Positions 48,216 through 59,642 of a DNA stretch of 64,000 nt are shown in pieces (the stretch's first letter is position 1; each line of letters opens with the position of its first letter). The translations under genes and the position numbers were made by a program. Where the stretch lies: positions 14,055,441 to 14,119,440 of the forward strand of contig NC_088795.1 of assembly GCF_011386835.1 (NCBI RefSeq), given 5' to 3'. The notes under the pieces were generated by a model that ran no database searches, was not told the DNA's origin, and saw only the letters and a program-made list of their open reading frames with translations. Source of the DNA: Chrysemys picta bellii. Taxonomy: Eukaryota; Chordata; Testudines; Emydidae.

Positions 48216-48877
48216 AATAACCTAAAGGAATTCAGAAAGGGATGGGGTATCAAGCACAGCAGAGACAGGCAAATGTTATATACTCTTCACTTTCTGTCCT
48301 AAGCAGTCATGTAGTGTTGTTGGGCACTAATGAAGAGTTGCTGTGTCTCACCCCAGAGGCAGACACATGCCAGCAGTGAGGGAAGAGAGTCCAACGGAAA
48401 GAGTTTGTAAAATCTGTAGAGCAACTTGAGATCCCTCTGAGCGAATGGTGCTCAGAGTTCCTGGGCACATGTATGTCCCAGCATCCTGTTTCCAGGTTCT
48501 GGCCTGCCGCTGAGTCAAACGACCGGGGTCACGTGAGAACTGCTGGGGTGCAGCACTTATAAGAGAGCGGCTATTCATACAGAACGAGGAGAACCCAGGG
48601 CCAGTGGAATCCATACTAGCCAAGTGGGTGCAGAACAAGTCTCAGCTAGGAGAGGCTTTAGACATGAAATGGTTTGGGGAAGGAACGTCAGAGTCTGGGG
48701 AGAGGGCTGGTAGATTTGTTCTGGCAGTTATGTTTGAACTGTTATGTTTTCTTAGCAAATCAGATCCAAAGAAGGGGATGTGACAAACCACGAGTCTACA
48801 TGTACTTCTCTGGAGAAACTGAGGCAGCGGACACACAACCTGATTGGGTAAGCGGACCATAGCATTGTCCCATACAC

Positions 48878-49263
48878 CAGCGATTCTCAACCAGGGGTCC
48901 GGTGCCCCCTGGGGGGCCACAAGCAGGTTTCAGGGGCTCCACCAAGCAGGGCCAGTGTTAGACTCACTAGGGCCCAAGGCAGAAAGCCGAAGTCCCGCTG
49001 TGCAGGGCTGAAGCCCGGGGCCCTGAGCTATGCCACCGGGGGCTAAATCCGAAGCCTGAGCAATGTAGCTTTGCGGGGCCCCTGTGGTGTGGGGCCCCAG
49101 GCAACTGCCCTGCTTGCTACCCTGCAACGCTGGCCCTGGCTTTTATATTGATATTCTATGAATCTATTTAGAAAACCAGTTGTGGGGGCACAGGTGGGCC
49201 ATGGAGTTTTTATAGCATGTTGGGGGGGAGGGGGCTCAGAAAGAAAAAGGTTGAGAACCCCTG
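48878..49263. mobile_element. hAT-like non-autonomous element, GC-rich
   Basis: Ends CAGCGATTCTCAACCAGGGG and AAAAGGTTGAGAACCCCTG are imperfect inverses of the CAGTGGTTCTCAAC type. Flanks CCATACAC and CTCCACAC agree in part. The interior is GC-rich (48940-49130). Overlapping open frames on both strands have no motif. Confidence 0.75.
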
Positions 49264-49887
49264 CTCCACACACAGTAAATGTATATTATTATGCGTACAG
49301 TTAAATAGTATGGGCCATGATCCTGAAAAGGGATCCTGCACAGTCCCAGCAAATTTGCCTGTCAAGCTGGAGTCTGTGCAAGCAGCTCCCTTGGCAGGCC
49401 TGGTGCTCTGGTTTGCCTCCATCAGTACATCCAAAGCCCTCCACTTGGAACACTCTCTCACACCAGCAGACCAAGGGGCACAATGCCGCCGTCTGACTGT
49501 CACCATTTCAACTAGCATGGCCTTCAGCCAAGTTTGGTAAGCCGCCAAGTTGGAGAGCAGGTGCGCATCTCATTCGTGTCACTTTTGCACAGAGATGGAT
49601 TGTTTTTAAATTGATCATTTAATACCATATTAAGTGTTTTTAATGCTGGTTGAGTGTTTGCTCCTTGCCTTTAATTAAGGAAATCAGCAATTCCTATCTT
49701 CTCCCTTTAAAACGGGGGTTAAAAAAGCCATGTTATTGCCATTATGGTATTACAAAACACTTTCCTCAGATTTGATGTAAAATAATTTGTAGTACAAGGC
49801 TCTGTCACTGGAGAATTTAATATTCCTTTAAAAGAAAGACCACTCAGCACTTATACACTGCCTTTTCATGTTTAGCATGTGAGTAGC
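49264..49887. other. Intronic sequence
   Basis: Nothing recognised. Open frames on both strands at 49210-49550 have no motif. Confidence 0.4.
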
Positions 49888-49955
49888 CTGTGCCACTCAG
49901 GAGGTTTAGATGATCTGGTGGTCCATTCTGGCCCTAAACTCTATGACACTTCCCA
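49888..49955 (+). mobile_element. CR1 3' end fragment
   Basis: GGAGGTTTAGATGATCTGGT, then GGTCCATTCTGGCCCTAAAC and TCTATGA, is a sense CR1 terminus. Confidence 0.65.
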
Positions 49956-50633
49956 AAGGTGTACTTTCTTTAAAAGGCAGAAGGAAAAACCCTGACAGTT
50001 CTTTTTAAAATGCACATTCAGCTAAGTACCATTTTAAATAAAATCACTTTACAGTCATCCCAATTTTGACCCAAGTTTTTAAATCCGAGCCCTTCAAATA
50101 GGACATTAAAGTGTCACAGCAGTGGAAGTGAGAAAGCACTGATGTCAGACACGACACCAGCACATTAAGAGAACACTGAAGTCTGCCAACTACCCTGCCG
50201 ACGGATAAAAGACATTTGCAGCAGACTAGAATGACATCTCACCTACAGATAAAGAAGATTAGCCATAAGTTGAAAAAAACGGATGGTAAACATGCTGGTA
50301 GATTTACTAGTGTCAAGCTATCAAATGTTAGAAAGATGGTATTATGCAAAGAACCTCCTATTAGACCATTTAAGGTAGGTTCTACTGCATTTGTATGGAA
50401 TCAGGACTTGAGAGTTTATCCAAGCTGTACTACAGCATATTTAATAGTATACAAAGCGTAACAGAGAATTAAAACTAGAGAGGAGCTGAAATAGAAATCT
50501 TTTATCTGAAGCCTCTCAAAATTTGAAGGTTCACATAAAAACCAGAATTGGAACCCAAACCCCTACTGCTATTTACTATTTGTATTGTGGCAGCACTGAG
50601 GGCTTTGTCCATATCTGGACCCTCCCCCCCCAA

Positions 50634-50704
50634 ATGTGCTAGGTGCTGTACAGATACAAAACAAAACAAGACAGTCCCTGCCCCAAAGAGCTTACACTTT
50701 AAGT
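50634..50704. repeat. Tail of an old LINE/SINE
   Basis: TGTGCTAGGTGCTGTACAGA, then GACAGTCCCTGCCCCAAAGA and GCTTACACTTTAAG, is a widespread ancient amniote repeat tail (L3/CR1-like). A related, weaker block is at 52155-52235. Confidence 0.5.
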
Positions 50705-53700
50705 AATCACTCCTAATTTTGCAACTGCAAAATCAAAGTCTGTGGAGGTTTTGAAGACACAAAAACGCAGCTCCCTCTTCTATTGTGCAATTTAAACTAA
50801 GCTAAGTTATCAAAACAAATTAACAAAGTACATTCTGTGGTGATTTTTCCTTGCTTATATTTTTTAATTTCTCTTGTTCATTTATACTATATTTAAAAAA
50901 AATCAATCAATCAGTAATTCACAGTCTCCCATTGTTACTGCAAAATGAGTGATGTTTGAGTGAAGCAAAATTAAGGGTAGCATTTTATGACATTACACAA
51001 CTTTTTCCCCCAAATGTGTGATAACACAAATCCACTGACATCACAACAGGGGCAAGCAAAAGAAAAAGAGGTTTAGCAAAAATGGCAAATGGTTTTACGG
51101 GTTGGGAAGTTTTTTTATTAAAGTTTCTCTTGTTGCAAAGTCCCTAATTAAGTTCCACATGTTTCTCTGATCCATGTGTACAGACGTTTATGTAAATAAC
51201 TCCCCTTAACATTGATGAGATCCACAGACAAATTTCCAGTGTAACAGAGAATTCTGTTCTAGTCGGGTTCCAATACTGCATCCATCTTCATGGTATCCAT
51301 AACTTATTAAAGTAGATGGATACAGGGTGGGGGGAAACTTGCGGAAATGCAGGCCACATTCACCTACATACCTGAACCCTGTCAGAGTGCCCCTCCTTCT
51401 TTACAGTTTTAACTGAGTTGCCAAACTTGAAATCAAGTATCCTCCGCCCCACTATGAAGTCAGAGCTACTACTGGCTTGAGGGGAGTTAGAGAGGCAAGA
51501 TCTTATCACAAGGGATAAGGTGGAGCTTTACTTTTTCCCTTGTTCCAAAACAAGTTAAGTAATCTGTGTGTCTCACATATCTAGATTCCTGACTTGGTGG
51601 AATTTTAGGAATACGTCACTACCTTTTAAGAAAAGAATGTACAGTGCTGTCGATAAATGGGGCTGCTTTTCTTTTTAGAAAAACTTGACCCTGGAGCTCC
51701 GTTTGTTCCTCATTCTCGCAATAATGCTTATATTTTCCCATTCTCTGAAATGGAATTGGGAAGTAACCTCACTAAAATATGCTGAGCCATATTTCCGAGC
51801 ATCTCTATACGACATCAGCCAGCCGCCAACAAAGCAGCTCTTCATAACAAAAATGTATTGTAGTTATTACCTATGCCCTTTTGATATTAAAGCAAGGTAG
51901 GCAGGTAGCATTTACCCATTAACACCAGAAGTGAAATGATAACTTCTTCATGACAATCAGCAGGAAATGGCCAGATACACACACAGATCTTAAATTATCT
52001 TCAAAGTCTGGGGACATGCCATAGAGACATATGCTCTCATATAATTCCCATTAGTGTTACTGTTACAGGTAGATTAGGTACATGCATGCGTGGTGTGTTC
52101 TTGGTTAGGCAAATGCAGCGTATACAAAAGGCCAACACATATGAATAATTATTTATATGGCAAAGTGCCCAAAATGTGCCCGGTGCTGTCAAAGCACATA
52201 CGAAAAGGACAACCCATGCCCCAAAGAACAGCAGAGGCGAAGTGGCAACTTGAAGTCTTTTCACATTAGCACACCTGTTCCTATTCCGATACAATGGCAG
52301 TTGCTACACTGCAAGTACTCAAAACTTTACATGTGCTAGCTTCCTTAACTAGTTATCTGGGGGTGTTTAAGAAGTTTCACTGTAGTACCTAGGCACTGCC
52401 ATTAATGAGAACAAGGGAGTTAGTTATACAACCCAAAGTTTGAGTCTATCAAAAGGCTCAGACCTGGAGTTACAGTTCCCAGTCTCCTGTGCTGAGGAAT
52501 TATATAGATATTTCATCTCTTTTCACCTACTCTTACTCCCTGCCCCCAGCAAGGTGATAACAATTGGACTGCGATTCTTTAATGATAGATCACATTTGCG
52601 TATTCACCTGGAAAGAATATTAAAGAAGGGTCAGATAGAAAATCAAAGTCTTAACAGCCACTCAAAACCCTTCTATTTTTAATACACCTTGAGGGGGTTG
52701 GCATGACCTTTTGCTGCTCTGCTCCTTACCGGTATAACTGTGTTTTATTATCAGGGGAGGCTAGAGGGCAGGTTTTATTAACATTGTTTCCACCTGCAGT
52801 TACAGGATTTGTCACCATTTTAGGCTTTAAAATATGGAGAAACGTTTAAAGAAAAATTTACATGTTTACGTTCCATGCTAAGGCTGTCACACCCGTGGGG
52901 TCAGTATCCTCCAACAGGAGACCCGCTCACCCCAACCCCTATAGACAGTAAATGGCCTCGTTAAAACCAACAGGGCGGTTTTTATAGCCATGGAGCACAG
53001 CTGACGTAGTTGAGGAAACAAAACACTGTGCTTCTCATATCTGGCAGTTTCCAGGCTATTTTTTGAAATGATTATTTTGAATTGCTGGAAGCTTGATAGT
53101 TGCATTCAGAGACCCAATCACTGTATTTTGCAGATATTTTCTAAAACTATTTTCATAGTTTGGTGGGAGTTATATAAATATATTTAGTTTATGCAAAAGA
53201 AAAAAAATTCAGATGCTCTTGTTCATTTCTTTAAATATGGAGCAACTCTTGGCCTAGTTAAACAGGTCCCTTTTCTCACAGAAAGTCATGGCCTGTATTT
53301 CTTCTAAGCCGAAAGAATCCCACAGAAAATGATCCTCTTAGTGCCCGGAGTCTGGCACCCAGAGGCCAGCACTCAATACCGACTCAGCTGGGATCATTTT
53401 GTGCAAGGGTCTCCTCCATTTGTGATGCCTGCCAATGTATGCCATACAAGGTGCAATATTGATTCGTAAGTGCTGTGAAATGCATTTATATGTAAAAAAA
53501 CAAAAACACAGCATCTCATGGCTATTCTGTGGAGGCATGTGAATGTTATTTTGGAAATAAAGAAAGAATGCCAGCAGCACAAAGAGAGTCCCGTTTTCAA
53601 AGTGAGAGTTAAGCTGTAAAAAGTCAGGTCTATGCTAATTCTGGCTGCCGCCATTTCAATCATTTTTAAGCTTAATTGTTCAGAAAAAGAACTATCCCTT

Positions 53701-53795
53701 TTCACTGAATCTGCCTGTGGCAATTTGTTTTGCTCCAATATATAAATATTAAATTTTAAAGACACACATTAACCCAAGAAATATAGATCTCTTAC
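50705..53795. other. SLC4A4 intron sequence, mostly unrecognised
   Basis: Apart from the tail-like block at 52155-52235, I recognise no repeat or exon up to the donor site at 53795. Confidence 0.4.
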
Positions 53796-53869
53796 CTTCC
53801 ACTTCTTCTTCGTCGCATACATGCTTAAGGAAGGAAGCCCCTCTGTCCAGCACCGCCTCATCCTCCATT
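53796..53869 (-). CDS. SLC4A4: SLC4A4 (NBCe1-B type) first coding exon
   Basis: The exon encodes the start of the electrogenic Na+/HCO3- cotransporter, a plasma-membrane protein that moves bicarbonate with sodium. Read on the minus strand, the ATG is at 53868-53866 and 24 codons plus one base follow: [10 protein letters not shown], then [14 protein letters not shown], with the G25 codon split over the junction. I recognise this as the N-terminus of the long NBCe1-B-type isoform. The donor is GAAG/GTAAGAG, with GT at 53795-53794. Directly upstream is a pyrimidine-rich tract ending in CTACAG, AG at 53871-53870, so the exon begins one base before the ATG and an upstream non-coding exon is likely. 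The frame stays open upstream by chance through the tract. The match is seen in the sequence; isoform naming rests on family knowledge. Confidence 0.95.
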
Positions 53870-56800
53870 CTGTAGTAATAGAAAAGAAAAAAAGAGTGCT
53901 CAGACTTCTCCTGGAGTGAGCTATTTGAACCAGCCCAACTCCTGGGCAGGTTAACCTGCAAACTATTGTTCATGTTATTGGGTGGGTGCTGGTGCTCTTC
54001 TTTCCGTGTCTGCTGTTCCTTCATGCAGCTCCTTTTGAATGGCGTTTGGTATTAAGCTGGTCCCACGTAGCTCAAACTCTAACCTTGAGAGGACATCAGT
54101 GGTGGCAGGTGCGAGAAAGGTAATCCCAGCTCGGAGTCTTTTCTTTAAAAAAAGAGACGCACATAGTAGTTTGGTGCGTCTATACACTAGCCGATAGCTT
54201 GTGGAAATCCGGTTTCACTTAAAAGCTCTTCTAAAACACACTGCCCGTAGAACCACCTACACAAACAGACACACATAATGCATACAGACAGACACACACA
54301 CACACATTCTCATGCACGGTGAGAGACGAGGCGCCAGCCAGCCTCTTAATACCAGTAAAGCACACTTCTCTGTGGAAAGGCAAGCTTTGTGTCACATGTT
54401 GGCCTTACGGAAATCTGACATCTGAGGATTATCCAGAGACCAAGCTACAGCAAGTCAGGCCATCACAGCAGTTATTTGTGTGTGCAGGCCATTCATTCAT
54501 GTATTGATTTTCTAACTTTCTTTCTTTCACTTCTCTCCCCCTTTCTCTCTCCCCTCACCTCCCATTTGTTCCTAATTTTATAACAATGCCAGGAAGTCCT
54601 CCTGTTCAATTAAATGTGATTTTCACTATACAATTTCACCACTAAATAAGATCGCTGAAACTTCCCTAGTGAGTGTTTGTAAACCTACTTCTGACTAGCA
54701 AATATCAAGAGTTACAATCAAAATTAAAGGAAGCCTGCAACATACTATGCTAAATACTTTAATTATATTTAATGTCAATAAGTAAACATTTGTCAACCTT
54801 TACCATTCTTAGGATAGGGAAACCATTCAGTGCTAATTGTCAAATAGGGGTTCTTAATTTACACACTGCAAACAGCACTGAAGTCAATGAGGCTTTTCAG
54901 AGCATGTAACGCTGCAGAACTGGGGCCTAAAGTTTTCTACCAACTGTGAAAGACAAGGGCATTTGGGAAATAATTGCAACCCTCCTGCAAAGGCTCAGAG
55001 AGCCAGCCCAAAGTGGGAGAATCCCTGGAGAACATACTAACACTTTATCAGGTCTTCTAATCATGCCCCCCAAAAGGGTGCTCTAAAAGCAAAAACAGCT
55101 ACCAGTAAATTGATTTAGATCTTCAAGAGCTCAGGGTAATCTTGCGCATATAGAGACCTAGCGAACAAATTTGTTTACTAGGGTGTCTGCTTTGTTACAA
55201 GATGTCAAGCTTTCTCTGAGCAAAAACCATTCCAAGAATTTTATAAGCCAATAAGCTTCATAATTCCCCCTCGTCTCTCCATTTTCCAGCTAACAGTTTA
55301 CCAGCAATTCTCCCATCAACAGTTGTGTTTTCCTCCAGCTTGGACTCTTAGTAACAGCCACATTATTATAGCCTTTAGCTATTAGTTTCCAGCTAAGAAA
55401 AGCTCACTTCGCACAGCAGATACCCGAATATTTCATATAGGGGGAGGGGCAGAGGAGAGGGGGCCAGATTCAAAACCAATAAGTGAACACCCACAGTGCA
55501 TTTGTTTCTTCTGGATAATAATTACTAGATCACCATCTGACATGTTTAATTCTAGAGATGAGCCCAAACCAACACCCCAGATCCTGGCACCCACAAAGTT
55601 TGGATCCAATTCTGAACTTTGCAGCACAGGCCCATCTCTAGTTAGTATAGTCTGATGGTTTCCTCACATACTGTATGTAGCAGGTAACCAGAAGTCTGTT
55701 CTGGAGGATAAAGTCCTATTATTTTACAATGTATGAACATTGTACCATTTTACAAGCTGCTGTTCCCCTGCACGATGATATAAGATTTAACATGCTCTAC
55801 AAGCTAGCATTAGCAGCTACAAATACAAAGCCAGCACACATGCACAAAAGCCTTGCCCCAGAGTTCACATTTATTAAATTATTCAACACTATTTGCGCAA
55901 CTTTTGTTACGCAGACAAAGGAACTGATTCGATGGCTGGTCGTCTAAGTGCAATGGGTGAGAGAAAGAGTGTAAAATAAACTGTTTTTCTTTTTAAGCAG
56001 CATAGCAGTTGCTTGCTATAAATGCAGCTGAAAACATCTGGAACAGATGGCACTGAATTTTCAGACCAAATAGAAACCTAATGCACATGTATTTCTCCCT
56101 TGATTACTTCACAAAACGGCTATTCTTACAGAGGCTTCCTCACAAACTGTTCTGCCAATATGTCAAAGGATAAGATCCTCTTTTAAAGAAGCAATATCAA
56201 TTCATTTAGGACCCAGATTGTATGCGCTTATGAATGTGTGTTATAAACATAACATCAATAGGAATATTTTCAAAAATTCTTTCCGGTCCAGTTTTAAACA
56301 TTGCCCCACTTCCCAAACATTGCAGTATTGTGGTAATGTAGCGTAACCAAAGAGTGACAGCGACTGGGGGGGGAAGAACAGAACTGCCCACAAGGAGTGA
56401 AATGCAAACAAGGTGAATGAATGGTAAAGGGAAGATTTAGTTTTTAAAATGCTATCTAAAACAGCATATGCAACACTGGCAAGTTTGGGGCTTTTTAAAT
56501 ATGGTTTTAATCAGACAGTCCCTTTAAGCTACTTTGAGTGACACCGCACCATTACATACAGATCTCATGAGAAACATCATGAAAATCTTCAGCTGTAAGA
56601 ATTTTTATTACGAGAGGAAGAGAAACATCTCCCTCCACTTCCCCTCAGGTGTCCCCCTCCAGCTGCTGATTGACTACACAGCTTTTCCAAGAACAGCATT
56701 ACCAGCTGCTAATCAGCGAGTGACAAGCCGCCAGCAGACAAACTGCAGTGAACAACTGTCTTTAGACATTACTGTTAAAAGGCACCTGCATTACACAGTT

Positions 56801-57345
56801 CAGGACAAAAACTCACACTCTCATATCTTTAGCATTTTATATGCTTTTACAATAACAGCTTCTAGTTTCAGAGGATCCTTAACTATTTACAGCATATGTC
56901 AACGTTTATGCTTTCACCAAAGCATGCAGAGGGAGATACAGGTTGAATGGCCAGAACTAGTACTTCAGTTGCCTTGGCTATCATCATCATCATCATCATC
57001 ATGGTAAATCCCGGAGGCACATGGCCTCCTTGCAAATTGAGCAGCACCTGGATCCATCTCTGGAAAGAGGCTTAAAGTGGTCAGATGGTAAACTCTGTTT
57101 ATGTCCATCACTGTCACGTCCCCAAAGCTTTCAACGCCCACCTGATCACCAGCCATGTAGCAGCATTCCTTGGTACACACGCTTCAGAATCTGCTGGGCT
57201 TCCCGTCTAATAATATGTCCACACCAAGAAAACCATCAAAGCCAAACCAGTGCTGATGGAGGCAGTGGCTGAGTTTGGCTTCAAATAGCCTAATTATTGA
57301 TCTTGTCCTGCCACTTGATATGGAGCAGCTAACAAAGTCAACAAG
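53870..57345. other. Sequence upstream of the first coding exon
   Basis: The splice acceptor of the coding exon (CTACAG, ending at 53870) opens this stretch on the minus strand. It has a CA-rich simple repeat at 54262-54306, a palindromic-repeat fragment at 54860-54929 (GAAGTCAATGAGGC) and a (ATC)n run at 56980-57002. No CpG-island-like promoter or non-coding first exon could be identified. Confidence 0.4.
56980..57002. repeat. (ATC)n microsatellite
   Basis: A perfect trinucleotide run of about 7-8 units. It creates runs of Ser or Asp in open frames that are not genes. Confidence 0.9.
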
Positions 57346-57373
57346 AATCATAGAATCTCAAGGTTGGAAGGGA
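57346..57373 (-). mobile_element. Very short CR1 3' end
   Basis: AATCATAGAATCTCAAGGTT then GGAAGGGACC is the last 28 or so bases of a CR1 in antisense. Confidence 0.55.
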
Positions 57374-59348
57374 CCAAAAACATAAATCCAGTGTTCTTCA
57401 GCCTTCGTCGGAGCCCAGGTTCACTGCCTTACAACAGAGTTTGTATAACGGTGGTTCTACAGATCCTCAGCGAGTTTGATGTCACAACGCCCCCAACAAA
57501 GGCCGTTGAAGGGCCTAAAACATGGCGGCAGCTGCTTCTATACAAGCATCCACATCTTTTCTTCCAGCACTATCACACTGCCCAAATATCGGTGCCTCAC
57601 CCGGATAGGCTGATACTGAGCTGATTGCAATGCAGAGCTGGAGGCCACTTGATGATAATGGGTAGGGGTTCAAACCATTGTTTATCCCTCAACCAGATCA
57701 GCTGCAACAATTCGCCAGACAATGTCGCTGGTATATTCAGGATCTCAGAGCAGAATGGTTTCCTATCTGGGAGTGCAGCCAGACTGTATTCTGTCACAAT
57801 CATTGTTCAATACCACCATTCAATGATTGATGGATAAGCTTGAGGCAGCAGCTGTCAGTGGCACTGAGCTGACGGCCTTGGCTCCCAGCCTTGTGTTTAA
57901 TCCACTGGGAGACTAGCAATTACATCCAGAGGCACACCTCCTGACTGACGTTCCTGCCCTTCTCAGATTGTCAAAAGACTCCCTCTGGCCAAAATTTGGC
58001 ACAAAAGATGCATTACAAATTTTCACCAAAAAAGTGTTCAGACTCCTAAAAAATATTTGGGGGGGGGGGGGGGGGGAGAAAAGCTAAATTTGGGACAGCA
58101 GTTGCACAAAGAAATAAAACTGGTGAAACTCTTCAAGAGTTTTATTGGAGATGTGGAAAAGGGGGAGAATTGTGTATCGTCATACCAGCACACCGTGGCT
58201 GCTAGGTAGAGCAAGCTGCCCTGTCCCATGGTGGAGAAAGCTGGAGCTATTAGATCGAACAGAGTCTTAGTCCTGAGAGAGGAAAGGGTCTCAACTCTGA
58301 GAGAGAAAAGAGTAAGAGTGGAGTAGGCTTGCTATCCCGGTAAGGTCATGCCATATGGGTGGGCCTAACTCTGACATCAATAGCAATTGCTAGAGCTGGG
58401 AAGAAAATTTTCTTCATTTTGACTTACAATGTTTTGTGTCAGTTGTTGAAGACCAAAAAAAGTCTATCCGTTTTCCATTTTCAGTTTCTAGATTTGGGGA
58501 AACCATTTTCTAATGGGAAAAAATTGGGGGCAAAAAAAAGTCAACCTGTTGACTTCAGTGGGAGCTGAGCCGTCCAATGCTGAGCACTTCTGAAAAATCC
58601 CACCCTATATATATATATATATGAGATTTTGACCAAAGTCCATCATCATATCAAGATACAACATCCAGCTCAGGCAGTAATGTACCTTCCCCTGCTGAGT
58701 GCTAGAATCCACGGGAACCCTCTAGTAGTCAATTTAGAAGCAGGACTGACTAGTCTAAAGGGAGTCTCAGCCTCTCCTAAATCCATAAGAATGGTGGCTA
58801 CAACATCGGGTCAAGAGGGCACGGTGGTTTAACAGTGGGCAAAAGGAAAAGTTGGAGGAAGGGAAGTAGTGCAAAGTGGAGGGAAAACCTGAGAAGGTTT
58901 TGCTATTCCAAAAAAACCGGAGGACCTCCCAAGGGAATCATCAGGTAAGTCAGGCTCCCTACCCTGCGTAGTTCTCAGTGAGACTGAAGTCATGCCAGGG
59001 AAAGCACCTCAGAAAGTTCAGTTCTCCTATGATCGAACCCGACTTTTTTCCTAAAGGACATGCAGTGACTCAATATTAATTTGTTTAATGGATTTTTGTT
59101 GTTTTGAAACTACCACAGAACTCTTGTTCCTTGCCTCTGACCGCTCTTCTTTTTAAGTTTCTTTAGTGGTCTCCACTTTGCACATTATATTCTAAAGCTC
59201 CTGCCAAGGATGGTCTTGTTGTTAAAATACCTAACTGGGAGGAGATGCAGATTTTGGATGGAATTCAAAAGCTTCCGAGAGAGTTAGGAGCACAAGTCCC
59301 AACTGACATCTTCTTGAGTGACCCTGAACGAAGCAAACTTAACCTCTG
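57374..59348. other. Upstream intronic or intergenic sequence
   Basis: There is a G18 run at 58059-58076 and a (TA)n run at 58605-58622. The block at about 57000-57840 is less AT-rich than its surroundings and may be a repeat that I cannot name. Confidence 0.35.
58059..58076. repeat. Poly(G) run of 18
   Basis: An uninterrupted G run. Length is likely variable and error-prone in sequencing. Confidence 0.9.
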
Positions 59349-59642
59349 GGCTTGTCTACACTTATCAGGGGATTGATGTGCGGGGATAGATGTACTGGTG
59401 GTCGACCTAGTAGGTCTAGTGAAGACCCCCTAAATTGACCACCAATCGCTCTCCCGTTGACTCCTGTACTCCACCGGATTGAGAAGAGTAAGGGGAGTCA
59501 GCGGGAGAGCGTCTCCCATCAACATCGCGTAGCGTGGACCCTGTGGTAAGTAGATCTAAGCTACACCGATTGGAGTTACGCTATACACGCAACTCAAATT
59601 GCGTAGCTTAGATCTATTTTTCCTTTTAGTGTAGACAAGGCC
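59349..59642. mobile_element. Non-autonomous TIR element (MITE)
   Basis: Ends GGCTTGTCTACACT and AGTGTAGACAAGGCC are inverse copies. Inner sub-blocks also pair: AGTAGATCTAAGCTAC near 59549 with GTAGCTTAGATCTATT near 59602. It is non-coding. Confidence 0.75.

Larger units (their letters stand above)
36482..53795 (-). other. SLC4A4: SLC4A4 intron between the two recognised coding exons
   Basis: This is the complete 17,314-bp intron, GTAAGAG at the 5' end (53795) and TTCCATAG at the 3' end (36482). It contains the large fold-back PLE at 37978-40191, a GC-rich DNA element at 40255-40540, a MIR remnant, a fold-back MITE at 46778-46955, a hAT-like element at 48878-49263 and CR1 ends at 48.1 and 49.9 kb. 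No further coding exon was seen in it. Confidence 0.85.

Noticed and set aside
53870..54190. Promoter or 5' UTR directly upstream of the first coding exon
   Set aside because: The pyrimidine tract and AG favour a splice acceptor, and there is no CpG-rich or TATA-type context that I could support.
56534..57007. 157-codon plus-strand open frame
   Set aside because: It ends in the (ATC)n microsatellite and has no motif.
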